From positions 1,310,252-1,374,251 of the forward strand of contig NC_067207.1 of the NCBI RefSeq assembly GCF_026262505.1: a DNA stretch of 64,000 nt, given 5' to 3'. The DNA is from Trichomonas vaginalis G3 (lineage: Eukaryota > Parabasalia > Trichomonadida > Trichomonadidae). The translations under genes were made by a program, and so were the position numbers. The notes beneath the pieces were generated by a model that saw only the letters and a list, made by a program, of their open reading frames with translations, was not told the DNA's origin and made no database searches. Shown in pieces: positions 10,147 through 23,594 of the stretch (position 1 is its first letter; each line of letters begins with the position of its first letter).

Positions 10147-11444
10147 GGGTGTCCAAAGGTGTGTTTAGCACAAACCTGAATACTGCGAATAGAAATAAAC
10201 AAGTTACATATATATAAAGTTTATTTAAATATAATCACCATTGGATTCAATCACGCGTTCGCAGCGATCGATCCAGGCTTGAAAGACACGCTTTAAATCA
10301 TCATGAGAAAATTGCTCAAATTGCTCTCTTACAAAATTTTCAAGATCATCTGGACTCGCGAATTCGCGTCCTTCAGCTCTCTTTTTTAGCGTGCCGAATA
10401 AATAAAAGTCAGAGGGTGCAATATCAGGTGAATAAATTGGGTTTGGAACAACTTTGACATTGTTTTCCACTAAGTAATTCATTACCTTATGACTTTTGTG
10501 AACTCTTGAATTATCAAAATGAATTGCAAACTTTTGTTTTTGTTGTTTGGATTTCTCAAACTCATCAGAATTGATAATTTGAGTAAGAACATTGTCAATT
10601 AGATACTGAGCATTCATCGTATTAGGTTTTTGAAGAATATCAATTGCGATGATGCCATTCACGCCCCAAAAACCGACAACATCATCATTGGTGTGTCAAT
10701 TTTTTTCTTCGGGAATATTTGCGGATTTTCATCCTTCGGGATCCACATGATTTTGGCTTCTGTTGCATATTGAAACCAAGACTCGTCCCCTGTTACTAAA
10801 AAGCGAAACTTCTTGGATTGATACGCACCCAATATAGAGAGGAGCTCTTTCGAAGATTGGACTCTAGATTTTTTTTGAACTGAATTAAGGTTGTGCGGAA
10901 CCCAACGTGTATACGCTAGTTGTAGTTCAAATAATTGTGCAGATAATAACTGACTGTTGTACGTGGTATCTTTGTCATCTCCTCTATCCTTCTGAGTGAT
11001 GCTCTTGGGTCTTCATCTAGCGCTTGAAGAATTGCTTTGATTTTTCTTTGATCCGGCGATTTTTTGTCAATTTTTATGATGGGCGCCTTTTTGTTCATGA
11101 AGTGATACATCCTAACATGATACGTTACAGTGGAATAGCTAGGAGCATCCATACCGAAGCATTTTACCAATGTCTCGTAGATTTTTTTACAGTCTTTGCA
11201 TTTTTTTGCAAGAGCGAGGATGTTTTCTTTATGATTCATTAAAAAAATGAAAAAAATCCCGCCAAAATTTCCCGCGAAACCGCCTCTTGTCTCAAAATTC
11301 ATTTTATATCCCGGCATGGCGCCAAAATACAACATACTCATCATATACATATATTCATATTTTTTATTATATATTTATAATCAGCATATATCTCCTTTAA
11401 TAGTCTCATATAGAGCGCTGTGCTAAACGCACCTTTGGACACCC
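10147..11444 (-). mobile_element. Tc1/mariner transposon (Tvmar-type), 1298 bp
   Basis: Terminal inverted repeats begin GGGTGTCCAAAGGTG(C/T)GTTTAGCACA at both ends and are flanked by TA, the mariner target. The element lies inside the polymerase gene of Maverick copy 1, between motifs A and B, with its transposase on the opposite strand. Size and DD34D transposase fit the mariner family known from T. vaginalis. Both ends are present, so it could still be mobilised in trans. Confidence 0.95.
10225..11239 (-). pseudogene. Mariner transposase, frameshifted
   Basis: From MNHKENILALAKKCKD the amino-terminal part has two helix-turn-helix-like regions (the second near RRIEEMTKIPRTTVSYYL) for binding the terminal repeats. 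The catalytic triad is Asp in GDESWF, Asp in HFDNSR and Asp in APSDFYLF, with 34 residues between the last two: the DD34D mariner signature. The frame is interrupted near 10915 and near 10665 (a T/G homopolymer run), so the span is not one ORF. The homologous region in the mirror arm reads through the first site, so that interruption may be a sequence error. Confidence 0.88.
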
Positions 11445-11618
11445 TATATTCAATCAATTTTAACATTTACTAAAAACACTTGCTTTAATGAATTTGCGAA
11501 CGAATTTATGAACGAAAGACAAAAGGCTGAATTAGAAGGAAATAAAGGAAAAAGTTTATTTTGCAAGATTTCACTTAATGGATCATATGGTTACGATGCA
11601 ATGAATACACAAAATTAC

Positions 11619-12218
11619 AGAGAGCATCATTCAAATTTAATTCAATCAAACCCATATATGACCTGATTTCATAAGATTTTCAGATGGAATTAAAATGTAA
11701 TTGATAGATTAAAATATATGAACAGATTGACAATATCGAATTTTTGGAATTTTGGTTTAAATATCCCGATGGAAAAAAGATTGAAGTTAAAGATAAAGCT
11801 GAATACTATAACAAAAACAATTACAATGACCGATCCGGATAGTGGGGAAACAAAAAGAAATAAAACAAACGATAGAAACTGGTGAAAGGTCAATTATTAT
11901 CGATTATGATTCAAAGGATTATTATTCGATAATGTTAATGCTTGAATATTAAATAGCCTTAACAAAGAATTTTTCAAGTGATATTTTATATTCATCAACT
12001 ATTTTATTAATAAATATCATTATATGTTAAATGAAGTTCAGTTGTTGTTTCGTTTTTGATATCTTAATTGTGACTATATCCTTTATAGGATTTATTTTTG
12101 CAACTGTTCCGCAGCATGAAACCTCATCATCTATGAAAAATTGAATCTTCACGTCTGAATCTTGAACATCACAAAGAATGGCGATAATGTGAATTAATGA
12201 TTCATAAGGTAAAATAAT
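11619..12218. other. Unpaired loop of palindrome 1
   Basis: This 600-base stretch is the only non-mirrored part of palindrome 1. It carries two convergent coding remnants: one on + ending near 11951 and one on - (12027 to ~12200, with an Asp/Ile-rich stretch). Neither was recognised. Its right edge (12171-12218) is a ~48-base sequence that recurs at 40761-40807. It may be part of a further element inserted in the polymerase gene, or material joined in by a chimeric read. Confidence 0.6.
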
Positions 12219-12392
12219 GTAATTTTGTGTATTCAATTGCATCGTAACCATATGATAACATTAAGTGAAATCTTGCAAAATAAACTTTTTCCTTTATTTC
12301 TTCTAATTCAGCCTTTTGTCTTTCGTTCATAAATTCGTTCGCAATTCATTAAAGCAAGTGTTTTTAGTAAATGTTAAAATTGATTGAATATA

Positions 12393-13692
12393 GGGTGTCC
12401 AAAGGTGCGTTTAGCACAGCGCTCTATATGAGACTATTAAAGGAGATATATGCTGATTATAAATATATAATAAAAAATATGAATATATGTATAATGATGA
12501 GTATGTTGTATTTTGGCGCCATGCCGGGATATAAAATGAATTTGAGACAAGAGGCGGTTTCGGCGGGAAATTTTGGCGGGATTTTTTTCATTTTTTTAAT
12601 GAATCATAAAGAAAACATCCTCGCTCTTGCAAAAAAATGCAAAGACTGTAAAAAAATCTACGAGACATTGGTAAAATGCTTCGGTATGGATGCTCCTAGC
12701 TATTCCACTGTAACGTATCATGTTAGGATGTATCACTTCATGAACAAAAAAGGCGCCCATCATAAAAATTTGACAAAAAATCGCCGGATCAAAGAAAAAT
12801 CAAAGCAATTCTTCAAGCGCTAGATGAAGACCCAAGAGCATCACTCAGAAGGATAGAGGAGATGACAAAGATACCACGTACAACAGTCAGTTATTATCTG
12901 CACAATTATTTGAACTACAAACTAGCGTATACACGTTGGGTTCCGCACAACCTTAATTCAGTTCAAAAAAAATCTAGAGTCCAATCTTCGAAAGAGCTCC
13001 TCTCTATATTGGGTGCGTATCAATCCAAGAAGTTTGCTTTTTAGTAACAGGGGACGAGTCTTGGTTTCAATATGCAACAGAAGCCAAAATCATGTGGATC
13101 CCGAAGGATGAAAATCCGCAAATATTCCCGAAGAAAAAAATTGACACACCAATGATGATGTTGTCGGTTTTTGGGGCGTGAATGGCATCATCGCAATTGA
13201 TATTCTTCAAAAACCTAATACGATGAATGCTCAGTATCTAATTGACAATGTTCTTACTCAAATTATCAATTCTGATGAGTTTGAGAAATCCAAACAACAA
13301 AAACAAAAGTTTGCAATTCATTTTGATAATTCAAGAGTTCACAAAAGTCATAAGGTAATGAATTCATTAGTGGAAAACAATGTCAAAGTTGTTCCAAACC
13401 CAATTTATTCATCACCTGATATTGCACCCTCTGACTTTTATTTTATTCGGCACGCTAAAAAAGAGAGCTGAAGGACGCGAATTCGCGAGTCCAGATGATC
13501 TTGAAAATTTTGTTAAGAGAGCAATTTGAGCAATTTTCTCATGATGATTTAAAGCGTGTCTTTCAAGCCTGATCGATCGCTGCGAACGCGTGATTGAATC
13601 CAATGGTGATTATTTAAAATAAACTTTATATATATAACTTGTTTATTTCTATTCGCAGTATTCAGGTTTGTGCTAACCAACCTTGGACACCC
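12393..13692 (+). mobile_element. Mariner transposon, mirror copy
   Basis: The same mariner as at 10147-11444, in reverse orientation, with identical TA-flanked terminal repeats and the same insertion point in the Maverick polymerase gene. The shared insertion point shows it was copied with the arm and did not insert twice. The transposase is interrupted at several places, including indels absent from the other arm. Confidence 0.93.
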
Positions 13693-16600
13693 TATATCAT
13701 CGATGATAAAATGAAATCTGTCGATTAGATACCAAAGATAATAAGAAGAAAATGGTTGATATTGGTTGTGTGTTGATGCTAACTGAGTTAATTTCTCTGT
13801 TTCTGGTCAACTGGTAGATTGTTTGATTTTCATGTAATTATACATAAAACTGCCAATTGTTTTTTCATCTGTGATAATATCTAAGTTTCTTATTATCGGT
13901 AAAAAGTTTATGTAATCATTAATGTATTTTTCATCAATGTGACCCTTTACTTCAGCCACGAATAAAGTATTTTTCTTTCTTAATTATTCCCAATGCTTTT
14001 GCTTTCTTTGTTGCTGTATCACAAATGATAACACCATTCAATCTTCCCGGCATACACATTTTATGGTCAGTATATTGAATGAAATCATGAGGATTAGATG
14101 AAAATGATGAAGGATATAATGAATTAAAATCAAACCCAACGAAATGAGTCATAATGTTGGTGGTGTCCTCGTTTGATACAGTTTTAGTTTCTGGACTATA
14201 TGAAAGTTTATTAATGTGCGTGATTCCTTAGATTTACTCTATGTTGAACATTTGATAAACCACCAGTAATTCCATTACGGAGAATGTGATAAGCTTCAAC
14301 TGAATCTAAAGTCATTGGTAATTATTTTTTAATGCATAATTTCTAAATGATTCTTAAACGTTGAACATCTTCATCTTTATTTGATTTTACGACATTGCAA
14401 TAACAACACATTAACTGACAATTTTCTTTGGTATGTGGTTTTTCATTATCGATTCTATCCAATGTTGGTTTATTTGCATATGTAAACGCTTTACCACACA
14501 TTTTACATTTAGATGAAGGATTAAATCGTGGATAGTATTGAAAATCATCCATTGAAACATATTTTTAGTATCCCTTTCTGCTTTTTTTCATCTGTTTCTT
14601 ATATGATTCAATTTTTATATTCCAATACTTTTTCGTTAATTCAAAACTTGATTCTATCTCTTCCTCAGGATATTTTTCATTAGGATTAAAGTCTTTATAT
14701 GCTAAAGCGTAACGAATCATTGAAGCATTCGATGATAAAGAAAGATTATGAAGCATGTCAATTTTATAAAACAAATGTTTCTTCAATAATTTTATCGATT
14801 GGGTCAATCATAATTTCAACATCTTTTATTGCATTAATAAATAAAATATTCTAATCTATTCTTAAAATTTTTAGCATCATTGAGATATATTTGATAATCA
14901 CTATCTGATATAGTTTCTTGAGTTAATGCTGAATAAAATGAATTTTGAGTGAATGGTTCCACTTTATATAATTCTTTTTCGTAATTCTCCATGTGATGAA
15001 TTGATAAGGGAAAAAGGATTTAACACGTGATTTATTGTTTTCCGAAATCTTGAGTGAATTGGTCTAATGTCCACCCGCTATATAATTTCTGATGTCAATA
15101 AATCTCAATTCATATGGAGCGTTTGTTTCTTTACAATGATTTGCTTAAATTGAGAAGATGAACCCAGCATTGATTTTTATTTTCCATTTTGCAGTGTTTA
15201 AATCACGAAGAATTAAATTTAAATCAAACTTTCCCGAATTAAAACCTATGATATTCACTTTATTGAATTCCTCATCTAGAAGTTCTTTAAATGCTTCCTT
15301 CTGTTTTTCATTTAATGTATGAGACAAAGTCCCCGCCGTTTGGTCCGTTTGCGACTTCATTAATTCTTCATATTGTTCAATATTTGATTTAGCAACTAAT
15401 GACCAGGTTGAAAATAAAAACTCAATCCAATCAGAAATAAAAGAATCACTCGAAGTTAAGCAAAAATTCCTCGTATATGTTTTATCATTTAATTTAACCG
15501 TTGATGATACCATGAATGGTTTTAAGTAAGCGTTCAAAGTTGCACACTCAGAAAGTTGTAATTCTTCTTTAGTCTCTAATGTTTCGAAGTCAAAAGTAAT
15601 ATAATAATTTTGTCGGTTGATAAATATTCCTGCAAATTGTGAGCTAATAACCACTGATATATCTTCTGTTTCGTAATGTGGTGCATATGGTTGCTGGGTC
15701 TTTTGCAATTGAACGTCTTGAATTAATCTTCCATTATTTTCTTTACATTTCTCACAATGCTTTAAAAATCTTCTTTGGTTTTTCCTTTCTGGATCATCAC
15801 GGATAGAATATACTTCTTCTTTGCAAAGGGGCAAACTTTATATCCTGTGAGTGCTTTCAACGTCTGTAATTCTGTCAGCGTGAAGTTTCCACATGGACTT
15901 TGTGTTAATAAAATATTTATTGTTTCAAATTCTGGATCTATCATTATTGATTCCACTAATGGAAAGTCTACCTTGTTAATGTCTACGTCTTCTGGTTGAG
16001 GATCAATAATAGAAATCAATATATACATTTAACATTCTCGCTAATCTCTCACTTTCTGATGAAATGTCAACACCTTCATATGCATCTATTGTTTCATTTA
16101 AATAACTTCTACGAGTTTTAGGATTAACACCATCAGGAATGTTATAGAAGCGTTTAAATAACCTTCTACCTTCTGCTCTAATTTGATTATCATTCATTTT
16201 AGCTGTTCCGTTTTTGTTCATATGTAAGAATAAAAAATTAAAAAATAAAGTTTATTTTTTAAAGTCCGTAAAATGAATTAAGAACACATAAATTTTTATC
16301 ATCTGCGACGTGACGAATACATTTTAATTTACTCAAGAATGTGTACCTGATACATTAAATCTGATTCCTGTCTTATTTAATTTCACAACTTTGAAAAGGA
16401 ATGTATGAATAGCTATAAAATGATGAGAAGATGTTTTATGGGTTGCTTCCATTTTTTCTGAAATAAATGAATAAATATAATGTTTTAATAAGTTTTCATA
16501 TCTTTTATGTTCTTAATAACGAATGGTATAGACCTTTCCACTTCGTCTTCCTTCGGTGCTGTTCTTTCATATGAAACATTATTGGTATCTTCAATAATGA

Positions 16601-19379
16601 AAACCACAATCACACAAAATTTTATAGGTTCCAATGGTTTCTTTTGATATTTTATCTAATAAATCAAAAACTTTATCAACACCTGTGCATTTATTTTAAA
16701 TAATAATTTGTGTAAATATCATGATCTTCTTTCTTAATCGTATTAGTTGCATATGTCACGTTTTTAAGAGCTTTTTTGAATTCTCAGAATCGAGAGGGGT
16801 GAAAGTAAGATACAAGGGTATTTTTCATTATCAATAAATTGTAACTTATGTTTACGTATAAATTTAGTACCTTCTTCTGAAAGTGTTTCATCTATTTCAC
16901 CATCTAATAATTTTGTGTTGATTCTGAGACATAATTTTTATATCTTTCTTCATGAGATTTCTGAACTTCTGATTCTGAAGCTGGGATATTCATTAAACCC
17001 TCTACTTCATTTTCAACTTCTTCTAAATTCCTTAATTTTTTCATCTATTTCATCTCTTATTTTTTCCAGTTTTTCAATTTCATCGTATTCATCATCTTTA
17101 ATCCGTTCTTCATAATATTCAGGGAAAACACAGGTTCTTTAGGTTTTCTTCTTTAGATGTGGGATATAAGAAATTTATAACATCATCTTTATTCATTTTT
17201 CCATCATAATCAACTCATTTAAAAACTCCCGCGAATTTTTGACAATTTCTTAAATAATATTTATCACACTCCATACCCGCCTCCTCTAATATATCCTTTA
17301 TTTCCTCATTTGTGAATCCCAATTTTTTAACATCGTTAGTTTTGACGCTCATTTCATACGAATTAAAAATAAATTATTCAAAATTGTAAGACATTGAATT
17401 TTTAAAAGTTTATTTTTTTATTTTTTATTTCATTATGGTAGTGAATCTTTCATTCATGAAAATAATTATTTCTAATTTTCTTTTACTCGTTTATGAGGTC
17501 TTTGATTATGACTCCATTGATTCCATTCAGGATTTAAACAATGTTTAATTAATCGCGGAATATCTGACATCATCTATATATAGCTTCTTTTATAAAAGAT
17601 GAAATAAATTATTTTAAAATTAATATGTTAATTTTTTAATGCGTTTAGTATGGGCTGAGTGTAAATGTCTTACAATTTTGAAAATTTTTTTAAATCTTGA
17701 TTTATTCAAAAACGTAAGAATAAAAACCGTCAGAATCATACATTTTTTACACTTCATATGTTAAAAAAAATGATACAAAATCGCTCGATATTGTATGATT
17801 CTTACGTTTACAAAAAAAGTCACACAACCCCTCCACATACACTACTACTGATATACAATAAAAATCTTTATTATTTATTTATCCTTTATTGTTTCATTAA
17901 ACTTCATTTATTTTATATAATATAGTTTTATTCTTTTAGCTACTTGTAATTAATCTAATTTTTATATCATCATTTTACCGGATTATTCTTCAGTACATCG
18001 ATTGTGTATCTAAAATAATATCATTATCCTTATTCTGTTTTTTCCAAAATTCTTTTAAATATCTTTTTTGGTTAGATTACTTTATACTTTTACTTTTATT
18101 TTTAATTTCAAAAAAATTTGGTGATTGTTCTATTCTGTTACAATGTGCATTATCATATTCTAATGAATTATTCATTACATACATTTAAAAAACTTGTTAA
18201 AATGAAATTAAAAATTATGTTTAATTATTACGCTGTGAATGTGTCAACAGCGGTCATGCCTGTATCTGTATCCCATATTTGCACAACCTTTCTGTTATGG
18301 CATTTGTGTATTTCGCGTTTCAGCTGATACATTTGATTTGGCGTGTAATTTGTTCCAGTTATATGGATTAATTGGGAGATTCTTCATGCGGTGTGTTATT
18401 ATTGTTCTCCCAAATAAAGGCAGGGATAGCCTGAATGCTTTGGCAGCGCTCCAATGTCGGCCAGAATCTCTCAACTTCCCATTTTGGTAGGGAGAATGAG
18501 AGTCTGTATGCGCCATTGGACGCCCCAAAGATCAAGTAGATCTTGAAAGGCGCCCCTATTTTCTGAACCGTTGTCGGTCCAGAAACAATAAGGGGCGCCA
18601 AATTCAATGAAGGCGGAAGCCGCAACGTTCGCTGTCGTCGCTGCCAGCATATCTGGTATTTGTATACACGCTAGGACTTTGCGGCTAAAATCGTCGATTA
18701 TGCCATAAATATACTGGCCACGAACACCCCTAAAAAATAATGAACATCTGCGTGCCAGATAAGATTGGTGAAAGCGCCCAATATCTTACTGCTGTTTCTG
18801 GCCCGGCATGCTCTAATCGCGTCTTGGTGAATGATTTTCTTTGAAGTATCTGCGTACTTCTCTATAAGATACATCAATTTGTTGTAATTTCAAAGTTCCA
18901 TTGTTTTGTTTGACCACAGGGAAAGGCCAGTGGTCATGTATAACAGCAAGAGCTTTGATTTGGTCGTAGGGATTGACCCTACGACCTTTCTTGCCTTTAG
19001 GCAATGGGATATTCTGTAAGCTAAATTGATTTTGTAAAAAAGATTTTGAAACATCTAAATATTTGAAATCATTTGATTGAAGGGTTGGGGCGATGGGAAC
19101 ATGGGTGCAAGCTTCTTCCCATGTCATTTTACCTTCTTCAATCTGATTGGAAATACCAATTAGGTAAATTCGATCGACATACCCTTTGTAAGGATTCATT
19201 CTAATGAAGTACGTTAACAATCAAAATATTCTATAAGTGTTCTAGTATGGAATTCAAAAGAATAAAGAAAATGGTAACGTAAATAAACATATTAGTAAAT
19301 AATTTATAATTAAAATGAAAAAAAGAAAAAATAATAAGTAAAGTGACTGGAAATGAAAATGAAAATCAGTGTACAGTTT

Positions 19380-20884
19380 TTTTTTTTTCTCGCTGTGAAC
19401 GTATTCGGTCATTTTTTAAAAAATTAAATTTTTTGTTAGAGATAAGAGCTAAAACTCGGTAAACAACTTCTTTATGTCTAGAAAATTCTATCTTGCCTTT
19501 TATTTTTTTCTCGCTGTGAAACGTATTCGTCATTTTTTTAAAAATTAATTTTTTGTTAGAGATAAGAGCTAAAACTCGGTAAACAACTTCTTTATGTCTA
19601 GAAAATTCTATCTTGCCTTTTATTTTTTTCTCGCTGTGAAACGTATTCGGTCATTTTTTAAAAAAATTAATTTTTTGTTAGAGATAAGAGCTAAAACTCG
19701 TAAACAACTTCTTTATGTCTAGAAAATTCTATTTGCCTTTTATATTTTTTTCTCGCTGTGAAACGTATTCGGTCATTTTTTAAAAATTAATTTTTTGTTA
19801 GAGAATAAGAGCTAAAACTCGGTAAACAACTTCTTTATGTCTAGAAATTTCTATCTTGCCTTTTATTTTTTTCTCGTGTGAACGTATTCGGTCATTTTTT
19901 TAAAAAATTAATTTTTTGTTAGAGATAAGAGCTAAAACTCGGTAAACAACTTCTTTATGTCTAGAAAATTCTATCTTGCCTTTTATTTTTTTCTCGCTGT
20001 GAAACGTATTCGGTCATTTTTTTAAAAAATTAATTTTTTGTTAGGATAAGAGCTAAACTCGGTAAACAACTTCTTTATGTCTAGAAAATTCTATCTTGCC
20101 TTTTATTTTTTTCTCGCTGTGAAACGTATTCGGTCATTTTTTATAAAAATTAATTTTTTGTTAGAGATAAGAGCTAAAACTCGGTAAACAACTTCTTTAT
20201 GTCTAGAAAATTCTATCTTGGCCTTTTTATTTTTCTCGCTTGTGAAACGTATTCGGTCTTTTTTTTAAAAATTAATTTTTTGTTAGAGATAAGACCTAAA
20301 ACTTTGCAGACAACTCCCCCATGTCTAGCAAATTTAACATTCGTCTCCCATTTTTATATATTTTGGTTTAGAATGTTCGAAAATGCGTAATATGGTTATT
20401 AATATTAATTGAAAAGAACCTTGAATTATTCAATCTGATCTCACAAAATATTTTAAATTACAAACTTTGTAGTTTGAATAGATAATTAGTAGTAAACTCA
20501 AATAACTAGTTTATTTTGAATAAAAATTATTTGAATTTATTCAATTTTGTGAATTTTCCTTAAAAATCAAGTTTAAATCTTATTTGCCATATAATTATAA
20601 ATACAATGAAACATATTCGAATTGAAAGAATGACTTTTTCTGTTCTTTCAATCATTCAATTTGAATTTTGCAATATTGGATTTCTCATTAAATAGCTATT
20701 AAAAACAACAAGAATTTTAACTTACATTCAAATTTATTTGTGTTATATTCAATCCTTCTCAAAACTTATAATTTTCGGCTATAGCATGATTATATGCTAT
20801 ATAATATAATAAACCTATAATAGTATCATTCTTTCAATTATTTGAAGAGAAAACCGAAAAAATCTATTTTCGGTCTATAACAAT
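19380..20884. repeat. Maverick terminal inverted repeat, copy 1 right
   Basis: About eight 121-bp units in complement (19380-20310), followed by the ~580-base unique end segment. It mirrors 2957-4460 with scattered one-base indels. Confidence 0.9.
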
Positions 20885-21238
20885 TTTGAAAACAAAATTG
20901 AAAATTGAATTAAATCTATTATTAATCGATGATGCATCATTTCCTAATGCTTAAACTTTATATCAACCACGATAAATAGAACGTAATATTCTCTCAAAAA
21001 TTTGATTCCCAAAGCAAAAATTGAAATTCAAACGTAAGAAATGGTTCAAAACTAATAACCCGATTTAAATGAATTTTTATCAAAATATTCAATCCGTTTC
21101 AAATCAAGTTATTTTATATTAATTACACATGTACAAGCCATTTTTAGAATATACAATTTAATTTGAATTCAATATGTATTTAGAAAGCGGGTTATCATTC
21201 TCAAATACTTTTATAAATTAAGCTTATAAACAAAAAAA

Positions 21239-22423
21239 TGGATTCATGCTTGGAAGACCCAATTTTAGAGAATTATATCATTAAAGCAACCGATCGGTAC
21301 TGGCGCTTTCTCAAAGGTATTCCTAGCAATCCATAAGCCTACAGGATTTAAAGTTTCAATAAAAGTTATACCAAATACTCTAATACTGATGATATTAAAC
21401 AAAAATTATGATTAAGAGAGAAATTGATATTATGCGCTTGCTTAATCATCCGTATATTTGCGATCTTTGAAACAGTCGAATCTCAACATTACATGTACTT
21501 AGTTATGGAGTACATTATAAACGGCACTTTGCTTAATATATCAAATGACCGCGGAGCTTTAAAGGAGGATGAAGCGCAAACATTTTTGCCCAATTGCAAT
21601 AGCCATAAAATCAATGCAAAGTACTGCAACGTGGCACACAGAGATATTAAAACTGAAAACATACTACTTGACATAAATAACAATATAAGAATTATCGATT
21701 TTGGCCTCAGTAATACTCCAACAGGAGACGATAAAGCTTCTTCAGACGCAATGTGGTTCTCCAGCATATGCCTCGCCAGAGATGATTATGGGGCAACAAT
21801 ATACACTTTTCGTCAGACGTTTGGAGCTGCGGAATATTGTTGTACGCAATGGTTCTTGAAACATTACCATACTTTGATGAAAACATTTCAAAACTTGCAC
21901 AGAAGAATTGTTTAAGGATATAGAGCTTCCGATTCACTTTAACCCCAATTGCCGAGATTTGATTACCCGCAATGCTTACAAAGAATCCAAGGGAAAGAAT
22001 AAATATCGATCAGATGGCTGCACATCCATTTATTTGCTGAGCAAGTCCAGTTTCATTATAAGAGTATTTTCAACTTTCGAGATGAACGAAGAACTTGCAG
22101 CTTATAAGCTTAGCATGATGGAAATGGAATTTGACAATGTTAAAAAAAACCTTAGCATGGGAGTTATGAACCAAGGAACCGTATCTTTTGATAATAAGAA
22201 GAGAGTACATGATCTCAGTATTTAGCAACAAAGCCACCAAAAACAATGTATATGCTAGAAACGCTTCTCTGCAAGGTATTGCAGTTATATCTGCTTTGCC
22301 ACGCTTACATGAAGTAACAAATGGCTTCTTCTTTCAAGAAGAGGGCAAATTCCATCAACGAAAGAACAGCCAAACTTATATCTAGAAGAAAAACAGAATC
22401 GTCGTTCTCTTCTTATTGTTTAA
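21239..22423 (+). pseudogene. Mirror copy of the CAMK-like kinase gene, frame-damaged
   Basis: Reverse-complement copy of 1410-2600, starting MDSCLEDPILENYIIKA and ending at the same stop. At least five one-base indels shift the frame (for example before the first third, in the activation segment and in the C-terminal part), while the intervening blocks still encode HRD, DFGLSNT and the C-terminal tail. The indels are scattered and the substitutions few. That is the pattern of uncorrected sequence rather than of an old pseudogene. Confidence 0.85.
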
Positions 22424-22689
22424 ATTAAATATTGTTTTTTTATGTTACAAAAAATAGATTAACATGATACAAGTTTTTACTCTAATTAATGCACTCACAA
22501 ACTGCATTTTCATCAATTCGATCAAGCAAATCGATGAAAATGTAAACAAAAAATTTCAAATCTAAAAAAGTTAATCTATGAAATACACCGCTAGTATTCT
22601 ATACAAAGCGTCAAAGTCAGTTGATTTCGGAGATTATTTCCAGCAATGAAGTAATTTGACGGTAGAAAAATTTCAAACATTTCTTAACT

Positions 22690-23392
22690 CTATTTTCTGG
22701 TCGTAGCATTCTTGACATTGTTTATTGCTCTATTTTTGCCATTTGATGCCTTCTTTCAAACTATCTCGTTGGAGTTGTAATTGGTCTCTTGCTTTTCCAA
22801 TAATATAGTAGATGAGGAATGTAGTGCTTCATTCTGATGTAATGATATCTTTTCAAATTGTGCTTATAATTTCATATATTTTTTGTTTCCATTTCCTTCA
22901 TGGACTCATATCTGGAAACGTGAATAGCTATTTCATCTTGAGAACCCGAAACATTTAGTTCCGAAATCGACTTTACATCTTGTTTAAACATGTCATTATA
23001 TGATTTCATCTTGGCCTCATAAATTTTTCTTTGATTTAGACAGAGTATTTTCACGAATTTTCTTTATATTTATCTTTGGGGATTGTTTTAATTAATGCGT
23101 CGTTCCTTCGATGTGTATTTGTAATAATATTTTCTTTTGGTTTACTGAAATATCTCGTACAAAATTAGGAACAAGAACAATTTTCTCAAGATCACTCTCA
23201 GATGCATCCAAAGCTCCCGATGTTAGCTCGCTTTTGAACTTTGTCATAGTATTCATGATTTTTTCGGAAAACAGAGATTTTTGCGAAATCTGAGTTAGGC
23301 TGACCTTTCAAAACGTATTTTTTGTTTCTCTTGGAGCTTTTGTAGGATTGCTTGCCTCTTTGGAGGCGAGATTTTCAATCAACTTTTTCCAT
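22690..23392 (-). pseudogene. Mirror copy of the 229-aa coiled-coil gene, frame-damaged
   Basis: Reverse-complement copy of 451-1140, 703 bases against 690, with scattered small insertions that break the frame. The block near KIYEAKMKSYNDMFKQDV is still readable. Probably an artefact copy of the intact gene. Confidence 0.82.
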
Positions 23393-23463
23393 TTACAAAG
23401 TAAAAAAATGTAAAGAAAGTGCTAAACGCACAGTATTCATTTTCACTCCAGTCAACAATTAAG

Positions 23464-23594
23464 ATGAAAGACCCAATTCAACATCCAAATGCTTCGGAGG
23501 AACTTGTTCAATTTTTTTGAAAGGAATTGTGTGCTATGAAGTCAAAATTATGCCACAGTTTATTATAACTCTTCTTAAAGAACAGATTTATTAA
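23464..23594 (+). pseudogene. Mirror copy of the 43-aa gene, frame-damaged
   Basis: Reverse-complement copy of 248-379 beginning MKDPIQHPNASEELVQFF. A short indel in the T-run after that point breaks the frame, while the end of the gene and the TAAA-overlapping stop remain recognisable. Confidence 0.6.

Larger units (their letters stand above)
7616..11618 (+). pseudogene. Maverick DNA polymerase B, amino-terminal and central part, broken
   Basis: Protein-primed family B polymerase of the Polinton type, expected to replicate the element. In order: a CPFC...CEKC zinc-binding pair (~8008-8100), exonuclease motif I FDFETLE (~8250), exonuclease II FNSGKFDLN (~8605), exonuclease III YCNKDVEI (~9005), an HNH-like insert (9318-9480), polymerase motif A VDFNSLYPSSF (~9707) and motif B KISLNGSYG (~11565). 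A mariner sits between motifs A and B. Several breaks are present. Motif C is absent here because the palindrome loop begins at 11619. Confidence 0.9.
2957..20884. mobile_element. Maverick/Polinton copy 1, integrase-polymerase half, folded back
   Basis: Both ends carry the same terminal sequence (TGTTATAGACCGAAAATAG and its complement), a ~580-base unique segment and a 121-bp tandem array. Inside are integrase, an unrecognised ~370-aa protein gene and the amino-terminal two-thirds of a protein-primed DNA polymerase B. After the loop at 11619-12218 the same half is repeated in reverse, so no capsid or ATPase genes are present. The better arm has roughly six to eight breaks plus a mariner insertion; the other arm has more. 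Near-identity to copy 3 points to a young insertion. Confidence 0.9.
12219..20884 (-). repeat. Mirror image of Maverick copy 1 half
   Basis: Reverse complement of 2957-11618 with added indels. The parts in order are polymerase centre (12219-12300), mariner (12393-13692), polymerase amino-terminal part (~13700-16221), the ~370-aa gene (~16262-17353), the subterminal segment (~17660-17860), integrase (~18230-19210) and the terminal repeat (19380-20884). All coding parts look broken. The excess of small indels over the other arm suggests lower sequence accuracy rather than age. Confidence 0.9.
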
